Part shown: positions 27,900-35,070 of the stretch, piece after piece
How the letters are laid out: each line of letters opens with the position of its first letter
Numbering within the stretch: the first letter of the stretch is position 1
Source: Neobacillus rhizophilus
GTDB lineage: Bacteria > Bacillota > Bacilli > Bacillales > Cytobacillaceae
Assembly: GCF_018343535.1 (NCBI RefSeq)
Contig: NZ_JAGYPF010000003.1
Coordinates: 62,001 to 126,000 of the forward strand
Direction of reading: 5' to 3'
DNA: 64,000 nucleotides
Position numbers and translations under genes: made by a program
The notes under the pieces: model-generated
Told to the model about the DNA's origin: nothing
The model's database searches: none
Seen by the model: the letters and a program-made list of their open reading frames with translations, nothing else

Positions 27900-29177
27900 T
27901 TAGGCTGCCTGCTGCTTTGTATCATTCAAGGTTTGTAAGTACGAACTTGCTTTTTCTTTATCAAACTGGCCTTCCCATTTAGACATAACCACTACAGCCA
28001 ATGAGTTTCCAATGACATTGACAACGGTTCTGGCCATATCGAGAATACGGTCGATACCAGCAATAAACGCAAGTCCTTCCAACGGAATTCCTACTGTTCC
28101 GAGCGTGGCCAAGAGAACCACGAACGAAACCCCCGGAACACCGGCAATTCCTTTTGATGTTACCATTAAGACAAGCATCAAAGAAATTTGGTCAGCAATG
28201 GATAAATCGATGCCATACATTTGGGCAATAAACAGTGCTGCTAATGCTTGGTACAGTGTTGAGCCATCAAGGTTAAAGGAATAACCCGTAGGAATAACAA
28301 AGGAGGTAATCGCCTTTGGACAACCGAACTTCTCCATTTTCTCCATTAATCTTGGCATTACCGTTTCAGAACTTGACGTGGAATAGGCCAAAATTAACTC
28401 ATCTTTTAGCAGACGGATGATATTAAAAATATTCACGCCTGCTAATTTGCCAACTGCCCCCAGGATAACTAATACAAAGAACAGCATCGTCGCATAGCCA
28501 ATAATGACTAATTTGCCCAATGGCAGTAATGATTCAATACCGAACTTAGATACCGTCACGCCTATTAATGCGAACACACCGAAAGGGGCAAATTTCATCA
28601 CTTGATTCGTTACCCAGAACATCGTTTCCGCTGTCCCTTGGAAAAAGGCAATTACCGGTTTTCCTTTATCTCCGATGGCAGTAACGCCTAGTCCAAATAA
28701 AATTGAGAAGAAAATGATGGCTAGCATGTTTCCATCAACAATTGCCTTAATAAAATTTGGCGGGACTACGTTCACAAATGTTTCTGCCATCCCATGGCTT
28801 TCAACAGTTTCAGCAGTATCTACATAACTGCCAATATCTGTTTTTTGCAATGAACTCATATCAACCCCAGAGCCCGGCTGAAAAATATTCGCTGATAATA
28901 GTCCAATAATAATCGCGATAGTAGTAATAATTTCAAAGTAGATAATTGTTTTGCCGCCAATTTTCCCGAGCTTCTTTGTATCACCTACACTGGAAACCCC
29001 TACAATTAAACTGGAGATAACGATTGGAATGACAATCATTTTGATTAGTCTTAAGAAGATATCCCCGATTGGCTGTAAGTACTTTGCAACATCAGGATTA
29101 CCATAGAAAATGGCACCAATCACAATACCAAGGATTAGTCCGATTAAGATTTGCCAAGCTAAACCTAATTTTTTCAT
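27900..29177 (-). CDS. gltP: Dicarboxylate/amino acid:cation symporter (GltP/GltT type)
   Basis: This 425-residue DAACS transporter carries the family's serine-rich hairpin YSTSSSETVMPRLMEKM and the binding-site motif GYSFNLDGSTLYQALAALFIAQ; IAGIDRILDMARTVVNVIGNSLAVVVMSKWEG closes it. It imports glutamate/aspartate or C4-dicarboxylates with protons or sodium. It lies divergently to glnK-glnL, and a GlnL-type direct repeat plus a cre-like site are in the shared region, so amino-acid substrate use is favoured. The second DAACS member in the window (45718-46983) sits with dct genes and is the likelier C4-dicarboxylate carrier. The gltP symbol is by similarity. Confidence 0.85.
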   Translation of the reverse strand: MKKLGLAWQILIGLILGIVIGAIFYGNPDVAKYLQPIGDIFLRLIKMIVIPIVISSLIVGVSSVGDTKKLGKIGGKTIIYFEIITTIAIIIGLLSANIFQPGSGVDMSSLQKTDIGSYVDTAETVESHGMAETFVNVVPPNFIKAIVDGNMLAIIFFSILFGLGVTAIGDKGKPVIAFFQGTAETMFWVTNQVMKFAPFGVFALIGVTVSKFGIESLLPLGKLVIIGYATMLFFVLVILGAVGKLAGVNIFNIIRLLKDELILAYSTSSSETVMPRLMEKMEKFGCPKAITSFVIPTGYSFNLDGSTLYQALAALFIAQMYGIDLSIADQISLMLVLMVTSKGIAGVPGVSFVVLLATLGTVGIPLEGLAFIAGIDRILDMARTVVNVIGNSLAVVVMSKWEGQFDKEKASSYLQTLNDTKQQAA

Positions 29178-29279
29178 TCAAGCACCTCTTTTTAATTTTT
29201 TTACGATTTGGTCTTAGAAGAGTTTTTTTCCAATGGATTTCTAGCTAAAATAAAACTATAATTTGAGGCAGCGATTTCC

Positions 29280-29293
29280 TGAGAGCGTTTTCA
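29280..29293. promoter_or_regulatory. Probable CcpA cre site upstream of the symporter
   Basis: TGAGAGCGTTTTCA matches the cre consensus TGNAARCGNWWWCA with one mismatch. It lies about 105 bases upstream of the symporter start and about 105 bases before glnK, so it could link either to carbon catabolite control. Confidence 0.5.
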
Positions 29294-29345
29294 GCGGGGC
29301 TGCTCTTAATGTAAAATAGTAACTACACAATATAACAAGAAATCT

Positions 29346-29361
29346 ACAAAAACCTACAAAT
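29346..29361 (-). promoter_or_regulatory. Candidate GlnL binding site (ATTTGT-N4-TTTTGT)
   Basis: On the minus strand, ATTTGTAGGTTTTTGT reads as a direct repeat with four bases between hexamers. It has one mismatch to the TTTTGT-N4-TTTTGT repeat described for GlnL in B. subtilis. A third, weaker unit follows at the same period (TCTTGT). It faces the symporter gene from the glnK side. Confidence 0.6.
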
Positions 29362-29399
29362 TTTTTTTGCATTAAATGAGAGATTGTTAGGATAAGAGG

Positions 29400-30719
29400 T
29401 TGTGGCGGAAATTGTACATTAAATTTTTTTCAAAAAATGAACTTACCTTACTGGCGGCAATGGCCATTTTGGTTCCGCTTGCTGGGGAGGTAAAATTTTA
29501 TCCATTTAATGAGGTCTATCGGGTGAGCTTTGGACCCCCTGCCCTTTTTCTCTTTTTATTGGGGCTAAGAAAAGTACCCGCTATTTTGTGCGGCACGCTT
29601 GCAGGGGTTTCCGTGCTAGCTTTTCGAATCCTTCTTGATGCTGTTTTTCTCGAACCGTTTGATTGGCTGGTATCCATTCATGCTAACCTACCATCCTTTG
29701 TCTACTATTTCGCCTATGCTTTGGTCTTTTTCTTATTGAAAATCCACCAGTTTAACCAGCGGCCTTGGGTGATAGGCCTATTGGGAATTGTAACAGAATT
29801 TGCTGCTGGAATGTCAGAGTTGTTTTTCGAAAGGCTTTTATTTGAAGAATTAACAACTATTGATGCCGTCCATAAAATTTTTATTTTCGCTGTATTTCGA
29901 AGCTTTTTTGTAGTTGGTCTATTTAGTACTCTTAAATACCATGAATCAAAGCTGAAGGAAACGGAAATCCAAAAGCGAAATGAACATATGATCATGGTCG
30001 TTTCGAATCTTTATGAAGAGACCATCCTTTTGAAAAAAACCCTTCAGTTTGCCGAGAAGGTCACCAAACAATCCTACAATCTATACAAGGATTTGCACGA
30101 AATCAAGGAGGGACAGAGAGACTTCTCATTGGAAGGGATACCTCAGCAAGCCTTAAGGATTGCTGGTGAAGTTCATGAGATTAAAAAGGATAATCAACGA
30201 ATTTTATCAGGGCTTTCCAAACTGATTACCGAGGAAAGTTTGCTTGATTATATTGACATTGACTCCCTTTTTTCAATTATTGTAAGGACAAATAAAAAGT
30301 ATGCTGAGCTGTTGGGGAAAAAAATTGAGTTCGTCTTTTCAATTAGCGGAACACACCCCGATTATCATGCGTACACATTTACCTCCATTGTCAACAACCT
30401 TGTTTCCAATTCCGTCGAGGCGATCAATGAAACGGGTAAAATTGAGCTATTGGCTGAACAAAATCAAGATTGGCTGACAATCCGCGTTAAGGATACTGGA
30501 CCCGGAATTCCCAGCCAATATAAAGATGTCATTTTTAAACCTGGATTCACTTTAAAGTTTGACAGCACTGGCAAATCTTCCACTGGGATTGGGTTGACCT
30601 ACGTAAAGGAAGTGGTAGAAATGCATGATGGCAATGTTCTGCTGAATAATTCGGAAGATGGCAAAGGGGCAGCTTTCACTGTTCACCTGCCAATGGCAAA
30701 AATAACGAGAAAAGAGTGA
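29400..30719 (+). CDS. glnK: Sensor histidine kinase, GlnK (YcbA) type
   Basis: The 439-residue kinase has an N-terminal membrane region of about five to six helices (residues ~12-190), a helical linker with an EVHEIKKDNQRILSGL phospho-acceptor-like segment, and a GHKL ATPase domain (SIVNNLVSNSVEAI, VKDTGPGIP, STGIGLTYVKEVVEMHDG). It is followed four bases later by a YcbB-type regulator. The pair therefore matches GlnK-GlnL, which in B. subtilis responds to glutamine and activates glutamine use. The start is uncertain: TTG 29400 or, more likely, TTG 29412, as AAGAGG lies just upstream. Confidence 0.82.
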   Translation: MWRKLYIKFFSKNELTLLAAMAILVPLAGEVKFYPFNEVYRVSFGPPALFLFLLGLRKVPAILCGTLAGVSVLAFRILLDAVFLEPFDWLVSIHANLPSFVYYFAYALVFFLLKIHQFNQRPWVIGLLGIVTEFAAGMSELFFERLLFEELTTIDAVHKIFIFAVFRSFFVVGLFSTLKYHESKLKETEIQKRNEHMIMVVSNLYEETILLKKTLQFAEKVTKQSYNLYKDLHEIKEGQRDFSLEGIPQQALRIAGEVHEIKKDNQRILSGLSKLITEESLLDYIDIDSLFSIIVRTNKKYAELLGKKIEFVFSISGTHPDYHAYTFTSIVNNLVSNSVEAINETGKIELLAEQNQDWLTIRVKDTGPGIPSQYKDVIFKPGFTLKFDSTGKSSTGIGLTYVKEVVEMHDGNVLLNNSEDGKGAAFTVHLPMAKITRKE

Positions 30720-30723
30720 TTTC

Positions 30724-31650
30724 ATGCGATTTTTTATTATTGATGATGATATATCGATTCGTACGATGCTTAGCCATATTATTGAAGATGATGACCTTGG
30801 CGAAGTCGTGGGCGAGGCTGCCGACGGTTTCGAGGTTAGCGGAGAACTTTTAGATATGAAGAAGGTTGATATTTTACTAATTGACCTGTTAATGCCGGGT
30901 CAAGACGGCATCGAAACGGTCCAAAAAATCAAGCCGGTTTTTAAAGGAAAGGTCATCATGATTTCTCAAGTGGAATCTAAGGACCTGATTGGACAAGCTT
31001 ACTTAAAGGGGATTGATCATTACATAACAAAGCCGATTAATAAAATCGAGGTCGTTTCGGTTGTAAAGAAGGTTATCGAGCATGCCCGATTAGAGCAATC
31101 TATCCAGGATATCCAAAGGTCTATCCAAAATGCGATGAATATTAGCTTTCATAAAACAGAGGGCAATTTACATCGGGAAAAAGGGAAAACATTCTCGGAC
31201 GCCGGGCGGTTTCTTCTTTCGGAACTGGGCATTGCCGGGGAAAGCGGCAGTAAAGACCTTATGGAGATTATGCAGTTTTTCCATGACTACGAACAGATGC
31301 AAACATTCACTAATGGATTTCCTTCACTAAAGGAGACTTTTAGAATCATAGCTTTGAAGAAGCTTGGTGAAGCAGCCAGCGAGGCTGATCTTCAAAGAGA
31401 AATCAAAGCATCCGAACAGCGTGTCCGAAGGGCGATTTATCAATCCTTAAACGGCCTCGCCTCACTAGGGCTGACAGACTTTTCCCACCCAAAATTCGAA
31501 AATTACTCATCCAAATTTTTCGATTTCACAACCGTCCGTCAAAAAATGAAAGAACTACAAGACAAAAAAAATGTCACACCAGCCCCCATTCGAATCAACA
31601 TGAAAAAATTTATTCAGGCACTCTATTTTGAAATACACCACAAAATATAA
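30724..31650 (+). CDS. glnL: Response regulator, GlnL (YcbB) type
   Basis: The 308-residue regulator has an N-terminal receiver (FFIIDDDISIRTML, phospho-Asp in LLIDLLMPGQDG at about 57, KPI at about 107), a helical linker, and a C-terminal YcbB DNA-binding domain (AASEADLQREIKASEQRVRRAIYQSLNGLASLGL). By analogy it activates genes for glutamine/glutamate uptake and breakdown. The neighbour on the other side is a glutamate-type symporter with a matching direct repeat upstream. It ends next to a composite palindromic repeat. Confidence 0.88.
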   Translation: MRFFIIDDDISIRTMLSHIIEDDDLGEVVGEAADGFEVSGELLDMKKVDILLIDLLMPGQDGIETVQKIKPVFKGKVIMISQVESKDLIGQAYLKGIDHYITKPINKIEVVSVVKKVIEHARLEQSIQDIQRSIQNAMNISFHKTEGNLHREKGKTFSDAGRFLLSELGIAGESGSKDLMEIMQFFHDYEQMQTFTNGFPSLKETFRIIALKKLGEAASEADLQREIKASEQRVRRAIYQSLNGLASLGLTDFSHPKFENYSSKFFDFTTVRQKMKELQDKKNVTPAPIRINMKKFIQALYFEIHHKI

Positions 31651-31652
31651 CA

Positions 31653-31731
31653 CGGTGACGGTTCTCATGCATCATTCCTTAAAACTGATGCAAAAGGGTG
31701 GTGCATGGGGACGGTTCTTTTGCATCATTCT
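31653..31731. repeat. Palindromic GGGACGG repeat, copy 8 (composite)
   Basis: A first left arm GGTGACGGTTCTCATGCATC is followed by GATGCAAAAG of a right arm. A second left arm GGGGACGGTTCTTTTGCATC (31707-31726) follows with no matching right arm. It looks like two partial elements joined after recombination. Confidence 0.7.
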
Positions 31732-31827
31732 GAAAAATACGGTATAGCCAATTAAAGCTCATGCTATGTATTAGTAATCCCCATAGGAATTCGATTAGAA
31801 GCCTCACTAAAGAGAGAAAAAAGCAAA

Positions 31828-31856
31828 AAGCCCAGTCCCGAAAAAGGACTAGGCTT
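31828..31856. terminator. Bidirectional terminator downstream of the DUF4865 gene
   Basis: AAGCCCAGTCC pairs with GGACTAGGCTT (one mismatch) around CGAAAAA, with T-rich sequence on the plus strand and TTTTTGC on the minus strand. Confidence 0.7.
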
Positions 31857-31893
31857 ATTTTTGACCATTTATGATACAGAATAGGCATAGGTA

Positions 31894-32436
31894 TTACCCT
31901 TGTGATATATGCAAAATCGAATAAACGACTCCACTCATATCTTTTACATGGCTTAAATCTTTTAAGAAATAAAAAACATCGTACTTCCATCTCTCCGGAC
32001 TATAAGTAACGAGATATTCCGTCTCTTCTATGATGGGAATGCTTTCTGCAATTTTATCCTTTAGGTTGTTTAGACTTTCTTGCGGTGGTATTTCTGATGT
32101 GATTTGAAATAAGTACTTAATCTCAATGATTTTAGATGTAGTGGTATCAATCAGGGGTATTCCGACATCAACTTGCTGCCAACCAAAGGAGTTTAAGATA
32201 TTGTCATAAAACCCATTAAATAAAAACTTGTTCAGTCCATTATTCCCTTTCCAAAGATATAATGGGCTATAACTGTTTTGCAAATTATTATGGATTCCTC
32301 TTTCGGTGGTCAAATAGAGTTTAAACTTCAAATCTTCAAACCCGTCAGTTTTATAGCCATTATTCCTCACTCTGTCTCTGATTATATTCATATTGTAATC
32401 GCTCGGCAGTGTAATCTTGTATTGGGTTGCAATCAT
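31894..32436 (-). CDS. DUF4865 family protein
   Basis: This 180-residue soluble protein begins MIATQYKITLPSDYNMNIIRDRVRNNGYKTDGFEDLKFKLYL, a hallmark of DUF4865, and has YSPLYLWKGNNGLNKFLFNGFYDNILNSFGWQQVD, another conserved block. Members are often near monooxygenase or stress genes and are suspected to be small haem-free monooxygenase-like folds, but the activity is unproven. ATG 32436 is chosen because GGAGGTGGAATATAAA precedes it. It is followed by a bidirectional terminator at 31828. Confidence 0.75.
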   Translation of the reverse strand: MIATQYKITLPSDYNMNIIRDRVRNNGYKTDGFEDLKFKLYLTTERGIHNNLQNSYSPLYLWKGNNGLNKFLFNGFYDNILNSFGWQQVDVGIPLIDTTTSKIIEIKYLFQITSEIPPQESLNNLKDKIAESIPIIEETEYLVTYSPERWKYDVFYFLKDLSHVKDMSGVVYSILHISQG

Positions 32437-32489
32437 TTTATATTCCACCTCCACGACACTATTTTATCAATTTTCCTTTAGTTGTTCCT

Positions 32490-32900
32490 CTACTTCCACC
32501 AATTAGTCGGAATCTTTTTTAAATTAATAAACCTCATTTTTTCTTCGGAACGGTTGTCTTCTTTCCAAACGATAAAAAAGAGAAGTTCATCCTCTTTATC
32601 ATAAAACCCACAGTCATCCTTGCATTCCCAGTGGTAAAAGCCTTTTTCTTTCATGGAAGGGATACCTACTTCATAATGTGGTGGATGGATATTAAAATCC
32701 ACATACTCGATTGATTTGTTACCTTTATAGCGAACTTTAATACTGTAACTACCATTAAAGCCCACTAACTTTGAGTTTATTTTAATAGACCAATTCGCAT
32801 CTTCACCCAAATACGTTACTGTTTTTGGTCGAAAATTAAAATCATATATTAAGATCAGCACTACCAATACAATAAGCGTTCGAATCAGTTTCCTTTTCAC
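32490..32900 (-). CDS. Membrane-anchored small protein, unknown
   Basis: This 136-residue protein has an N-terminal anchor (residues about 5-20, RTLIVLVVLILIYDF) followed by an extracytoplasmic beta-rich domain. A Cys pair (ECKDDCGFY) may form a disulfide. The ribosome binding site (AAAGAGGTG) is about 15 bases before ATG, a bit far. I do not recognise the family. The gene is probably real because it has a clean frame and a consistent signal-anchor. Confidence 0.6.
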   Translation of the reverse strand: MKRKLIRTLIVLVVLILIYDFNFRPKTVTYLGEDANWSIKINSKLVGFNGSYSIKVRYKGNKSIEYVDFNIHPPHYEVGIPSMKEKGFYHWECKDDCGFYDKEDELLFFIVWKEDNRSEEKMRFINLKKIPTNWWK

Positions 32901-32985
32901 AAAAATACACCTCTTTATAAGAGATGTACAACATGGGCAAATATGACAGGATATTACCTTTCTTATAGAACCATGAACACAAAAT

Positions 32986-33375
32986 TTACTTTTTCTTTTT
33001 CACTTTGTCTTCCGCCTTCTTTAAATTCTCAGCAACTCTAAATTTAACAATTTTGCCGATTAATTCATATGGAATAGGCTTTTCTAGAGGAAACTGAACG
33101 GTACCTTTTGACGTTTTATATTCCGATAATTCATGTTGAAAAGCAGCAATACCACTTGAAGTTGGGAAAAAACCTATATGCTTTTTAAAAGCTGCGAAAT
33201 ATACTAGATTGCCATACAAAAAAAACGCGGGCATTTGATAACTTATCTTTTCTTCTGCATTTGGAACCATCTCTTTAATAAAGTTTCTAATACTATTTAA
33301 TTTTTCCTGAATATCAGGTGGAAATTGTATAATATAGTCATCTATCGATTGAATTGTAGCTTTATTCTTGTCCAT
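32986..33375 (-). CDS. DUF1801/YdhG-like protein
   Basis: This 129-residue protein contains SIDDYIIQFPPDIQEKLNSIRNFIKEMVPNAEEKISYQMPAFFLYGNLVYFAAFKKHIGFFP and GTVQFPLEKPIPYELIGKIVKFRV. This is the DUF1801 (YdhG/YjhX-related) fold of iron-chaperone-like (frataxin-like) proteins. In Bacillus, the relative Fra (YdhG) is a frataxin homologue involved in iron-sulfur/haem iron delivery. Whether this copy does so is uncertain. It ends in KKKK. AAAAGGAGAAATCC precedes the ATG. Confidence 0.8.
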   Translation of the reverse strand: MDKNKATIQSIDDYIIQFPPDIQEKLNSIRNFIKEMVPNAEEKISYQMPAFFLYGNLVYFAAFKKHIGFFPTSSGIAAFQHELSEYKTSKGTVQFPLEKPIPYELIGKIVKFRVAENLKKAEDKVKKKK

Positions 33376-33550
33376 GGATTTCTCCTTTTGTTAAAAATAC
33401 CTTCCATCAATTAATTTTAACACTAGGCCCCATTCTTCAAAAGGTAATTCAAACATATATCAAAGTTATCAGGTCAAACCAAAGATGGAAACACGTATCC
33501 ATTTAGTGGTATTATTTTTTTAAAAAGCGGAGATGTGGGGAGTTGATTAA

Positions 33551-34273
33551 ATGGTGAAAATAGCCTTTATTTCTGATATTCATGGGAATGCAGTTGCTTT
33601 AGATGCGGTCCTTGCTGATATTAAGCAAAAAGATGTAGACAAAATTTACGTTCTTGGTGACATTTGCTATCGAGGACCGGAGCCAAAGCGCTCCCTTGAA
33701 TTGATTCAGTCGTTAAATACCGATGTCATCAAAGGAAATGCCGATGAGTGGGTGGTTCGCGGTGTTCGTGCAGGAGAAGTTCCGGATCATGCGTTGGAGT
33801 TGATGAATACTGAACGACAATGGACAGTTGGGAAACTGGATTCGGCCGATCTCCAATACCTTGAAAATCTGCAAACCCACTTGGACACAAACGTGGACGG
33901 AATTACAATTGCTGCCTTCCATGCAACACCGGATAGTTTATTCGAAATCACTCTTCCCAATGCCGATGACGAAACGATCAAGACTAGCTTGATGAAGCCC
34001 TCCGATGCAGATGTTTTTGTATATGCCCATATTCATCGGCCCTATATCCGATATATTAATGGAAAAGTAGTCATGAACATTGGCAGCGTCGGCCTCCCAT
34101 TTGATGGTCTAACAAAGGCCTCCTACGGACTGGTGGAAATCAATCAAGGAAATATCAACACCTCCATCCAGCGGGTCAACTATAATCTAGAAAAAGTCAT
34201 CCAGCTTTATGAGGAAGTAAACTATCCCAATAAGGATATGATGAAACAGGTTATTCGGAACGGAAAAATTTGA
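33551..34273 (+). CDS. YfcE-type metallophosphoesterase
   Basis: The 240-residue calcineurin-like phosphoesterase contains ISDIHGNAVALDAVL (GDxH/DxH metal ligands), VLGDICYRGPEP, IKGNADEW and AHIHRPYIRYINGKVVMNIGSVGLPFDG. It probably hydrolyses phosphodiesters or small phosphorylated molecules. AGATGTGGGGAG is the ribosome binding site. The stop codon is followed directly by a palindromic repeat, beyond which a TetR gene begins. Confidence 0.85.
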   Translation: MVKIAFISDIHGNAVALDAVLADIKQKDVDKIYVLGDICYRGPEPKRSLELIQSLNTDVIKGNADEWVVRGVRAGEVPDHALELMNTERQWTVGKLDSADLQYLENLQTHLDTNVDGITIAAFHATPDSLFEITLPNADDETIKTSLMKPSDADVFVYAHIHRPYIRYINGKVVMNIGSVGLPFDGLTKASYGLVEINQGNINTSIQRVNYNLEKVIQLYEEVNYPNKDMMKQVIRNGKI

Positions 34274-34279
34274 TGCACA

Positions 34280-34327
34280 GGGACGGTTCTTTCGCATCAA
34301 TAATAATGATGCAAAAGAACCGTCCCC
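34280..34327. repeat. Palindromic GGGACGG repeat, copy 9
   Basis: GGGACGGTTCTTTCGCATC pairs with GATGCAAAAGAACCGTCCC, with one C-A mismatch in the arm. It fills most of the gap between the phosphoesterase stop and the TetR start and puts an apparent open frame upstream of the real TetR ATG. Confidence 0.9.
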
Positions 34328-34356
34328 GTGTTACATTAATGGATGGAGGTGGCATT

Positions 34357-34932
34357 ATGGCACGGGAGCGCAAGTTTTCGACGGAGGAATTATTTCAGTA
34401 CACCAAGCAGCTGCTGCTTGAACATGGATATGAGGGTTTTACTTTCAGTCTATTAGCAGAACGATTGGAGATTTCCCGTGGCGCGATTTACAAATATTTC
34501 GAGAACAAGGAAGAATTAATCACCGATTTTATGTTATTTGAGATGAAGTATTTCCTCGCAGAATTAAAGGAAATAGCCGAATTAAATGACTTTGACAGGC
34601 AATTTGAATTCCTTTTTGAACTTATTTTTAGAAATAGAGAAATCCACCAACTCATTGAGATAGGCAGACAAATTCCCTCCTCCCTCAATGAAAAGGTTCG
34701 GAACAATACGCAAAACCTAGAAAAAATGCACTTGGAAATGTACAGTTATATGCAGAACTTTGTAACACTAGGAAAAGGCGAGAACAAGCTGAAGCCCCAT
34801 ATTCCGGACGTAGTGGTGCTCGGAATAATTTTTCAGACCATTGCCATTCCTAATCACTTCGGCATTCCTCAAGATTTATGGGTTCAGTCGATCAAAGAAA
34901 TTATTAGTCACGGAATGTTCACAAATAAATAA
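34357..34932 (+). CDS. TetR-family repressor of the MMPL exporter
   Basis: This 191-residue TetR regulator has its HTH at residues about 10-50 (FSTEELFQYTKQLLLEHGYEGFTFSLLAERLEISRGAIYKYFENKEELI). An open frame reaches 34270 through the repeat. ATG 34357 has GGAGGTGGCATT before it and starts at the canonical TetR position. It is followed by three palindromic operators and an MMPL transporter, so it very probably represses that gene and releases it on ligand binding. Confidence 0.9.
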   Translation: MARERKFSTEELFQYTKQLLLEHGYEGFTFSLLAERLEISRGAIYKYFENKEELITDFMLFEMKYFLAELKEIAELNDFDRQFEFLFELIFRNREIHQLIEIGRQIPSSLNEKVRNNTQNLEKMHLEMYSYMQNFVTLGKGENKLKPHIPDVVVLGIIFQTIAIPNHFGIPQDLWVQSIKEIISHGMFTNK

Positions 34933-34962
34933 TTGACACATGTGTCACCTTTAAAAGATAAT
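34933..34962 (+). promoter_or_regulatory. SigA promoter of the MMPL gene
   Basis: TTGACA (34933-34938) and GATAAT (34957-34962) are separated by 18 bases. The first operator overlaps the -35 and spacer; the second lies just after the -10. Confidence 0.75.
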
Positions 34963-35018
34963 GTTAGTGACAATAGTGTCAATTATTTTTTGCCAAAAGT
35001 GACACGAGTGTCACTTTT
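34934..35018. promoter_or_regulatory. Triple TetR operators TGACAC-type
   Basis: Sites: TGACACATGTGTCA (34934-34947, perfect palindrome), TGACAATAGTGTCA (34968-34981) and TGACACGAGTGTCA (35000-35013). The third extends to AAAAGTGACAC-GA-GTGTCACTTTT (34995-35018). Centres are 34 and 32 bases apart, about three helical turns, so dimers could bind the same face of DNA. Confidence 0.8.
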
Positions 35019-35070
35019 AGTCGACTTTTGAAAAATAGCCCCTTATAAACTAGTGCAAAGGAGTACCAAT

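Noticed and set aside
31679..31990. 103-residue frame on the minus strand beside glnL
   Set aside because: It overlaps the composite repeat, the terminator and the DUF4865 gene in another frame, and has no family resemblance or ribosome binding site.
34270..34356. N-terminal extension of the TetR gene
   Set aside because: It consists of the palindromic repeat read in frame and has no ribosome binding site; ATG 34357 has GGAGGTG.
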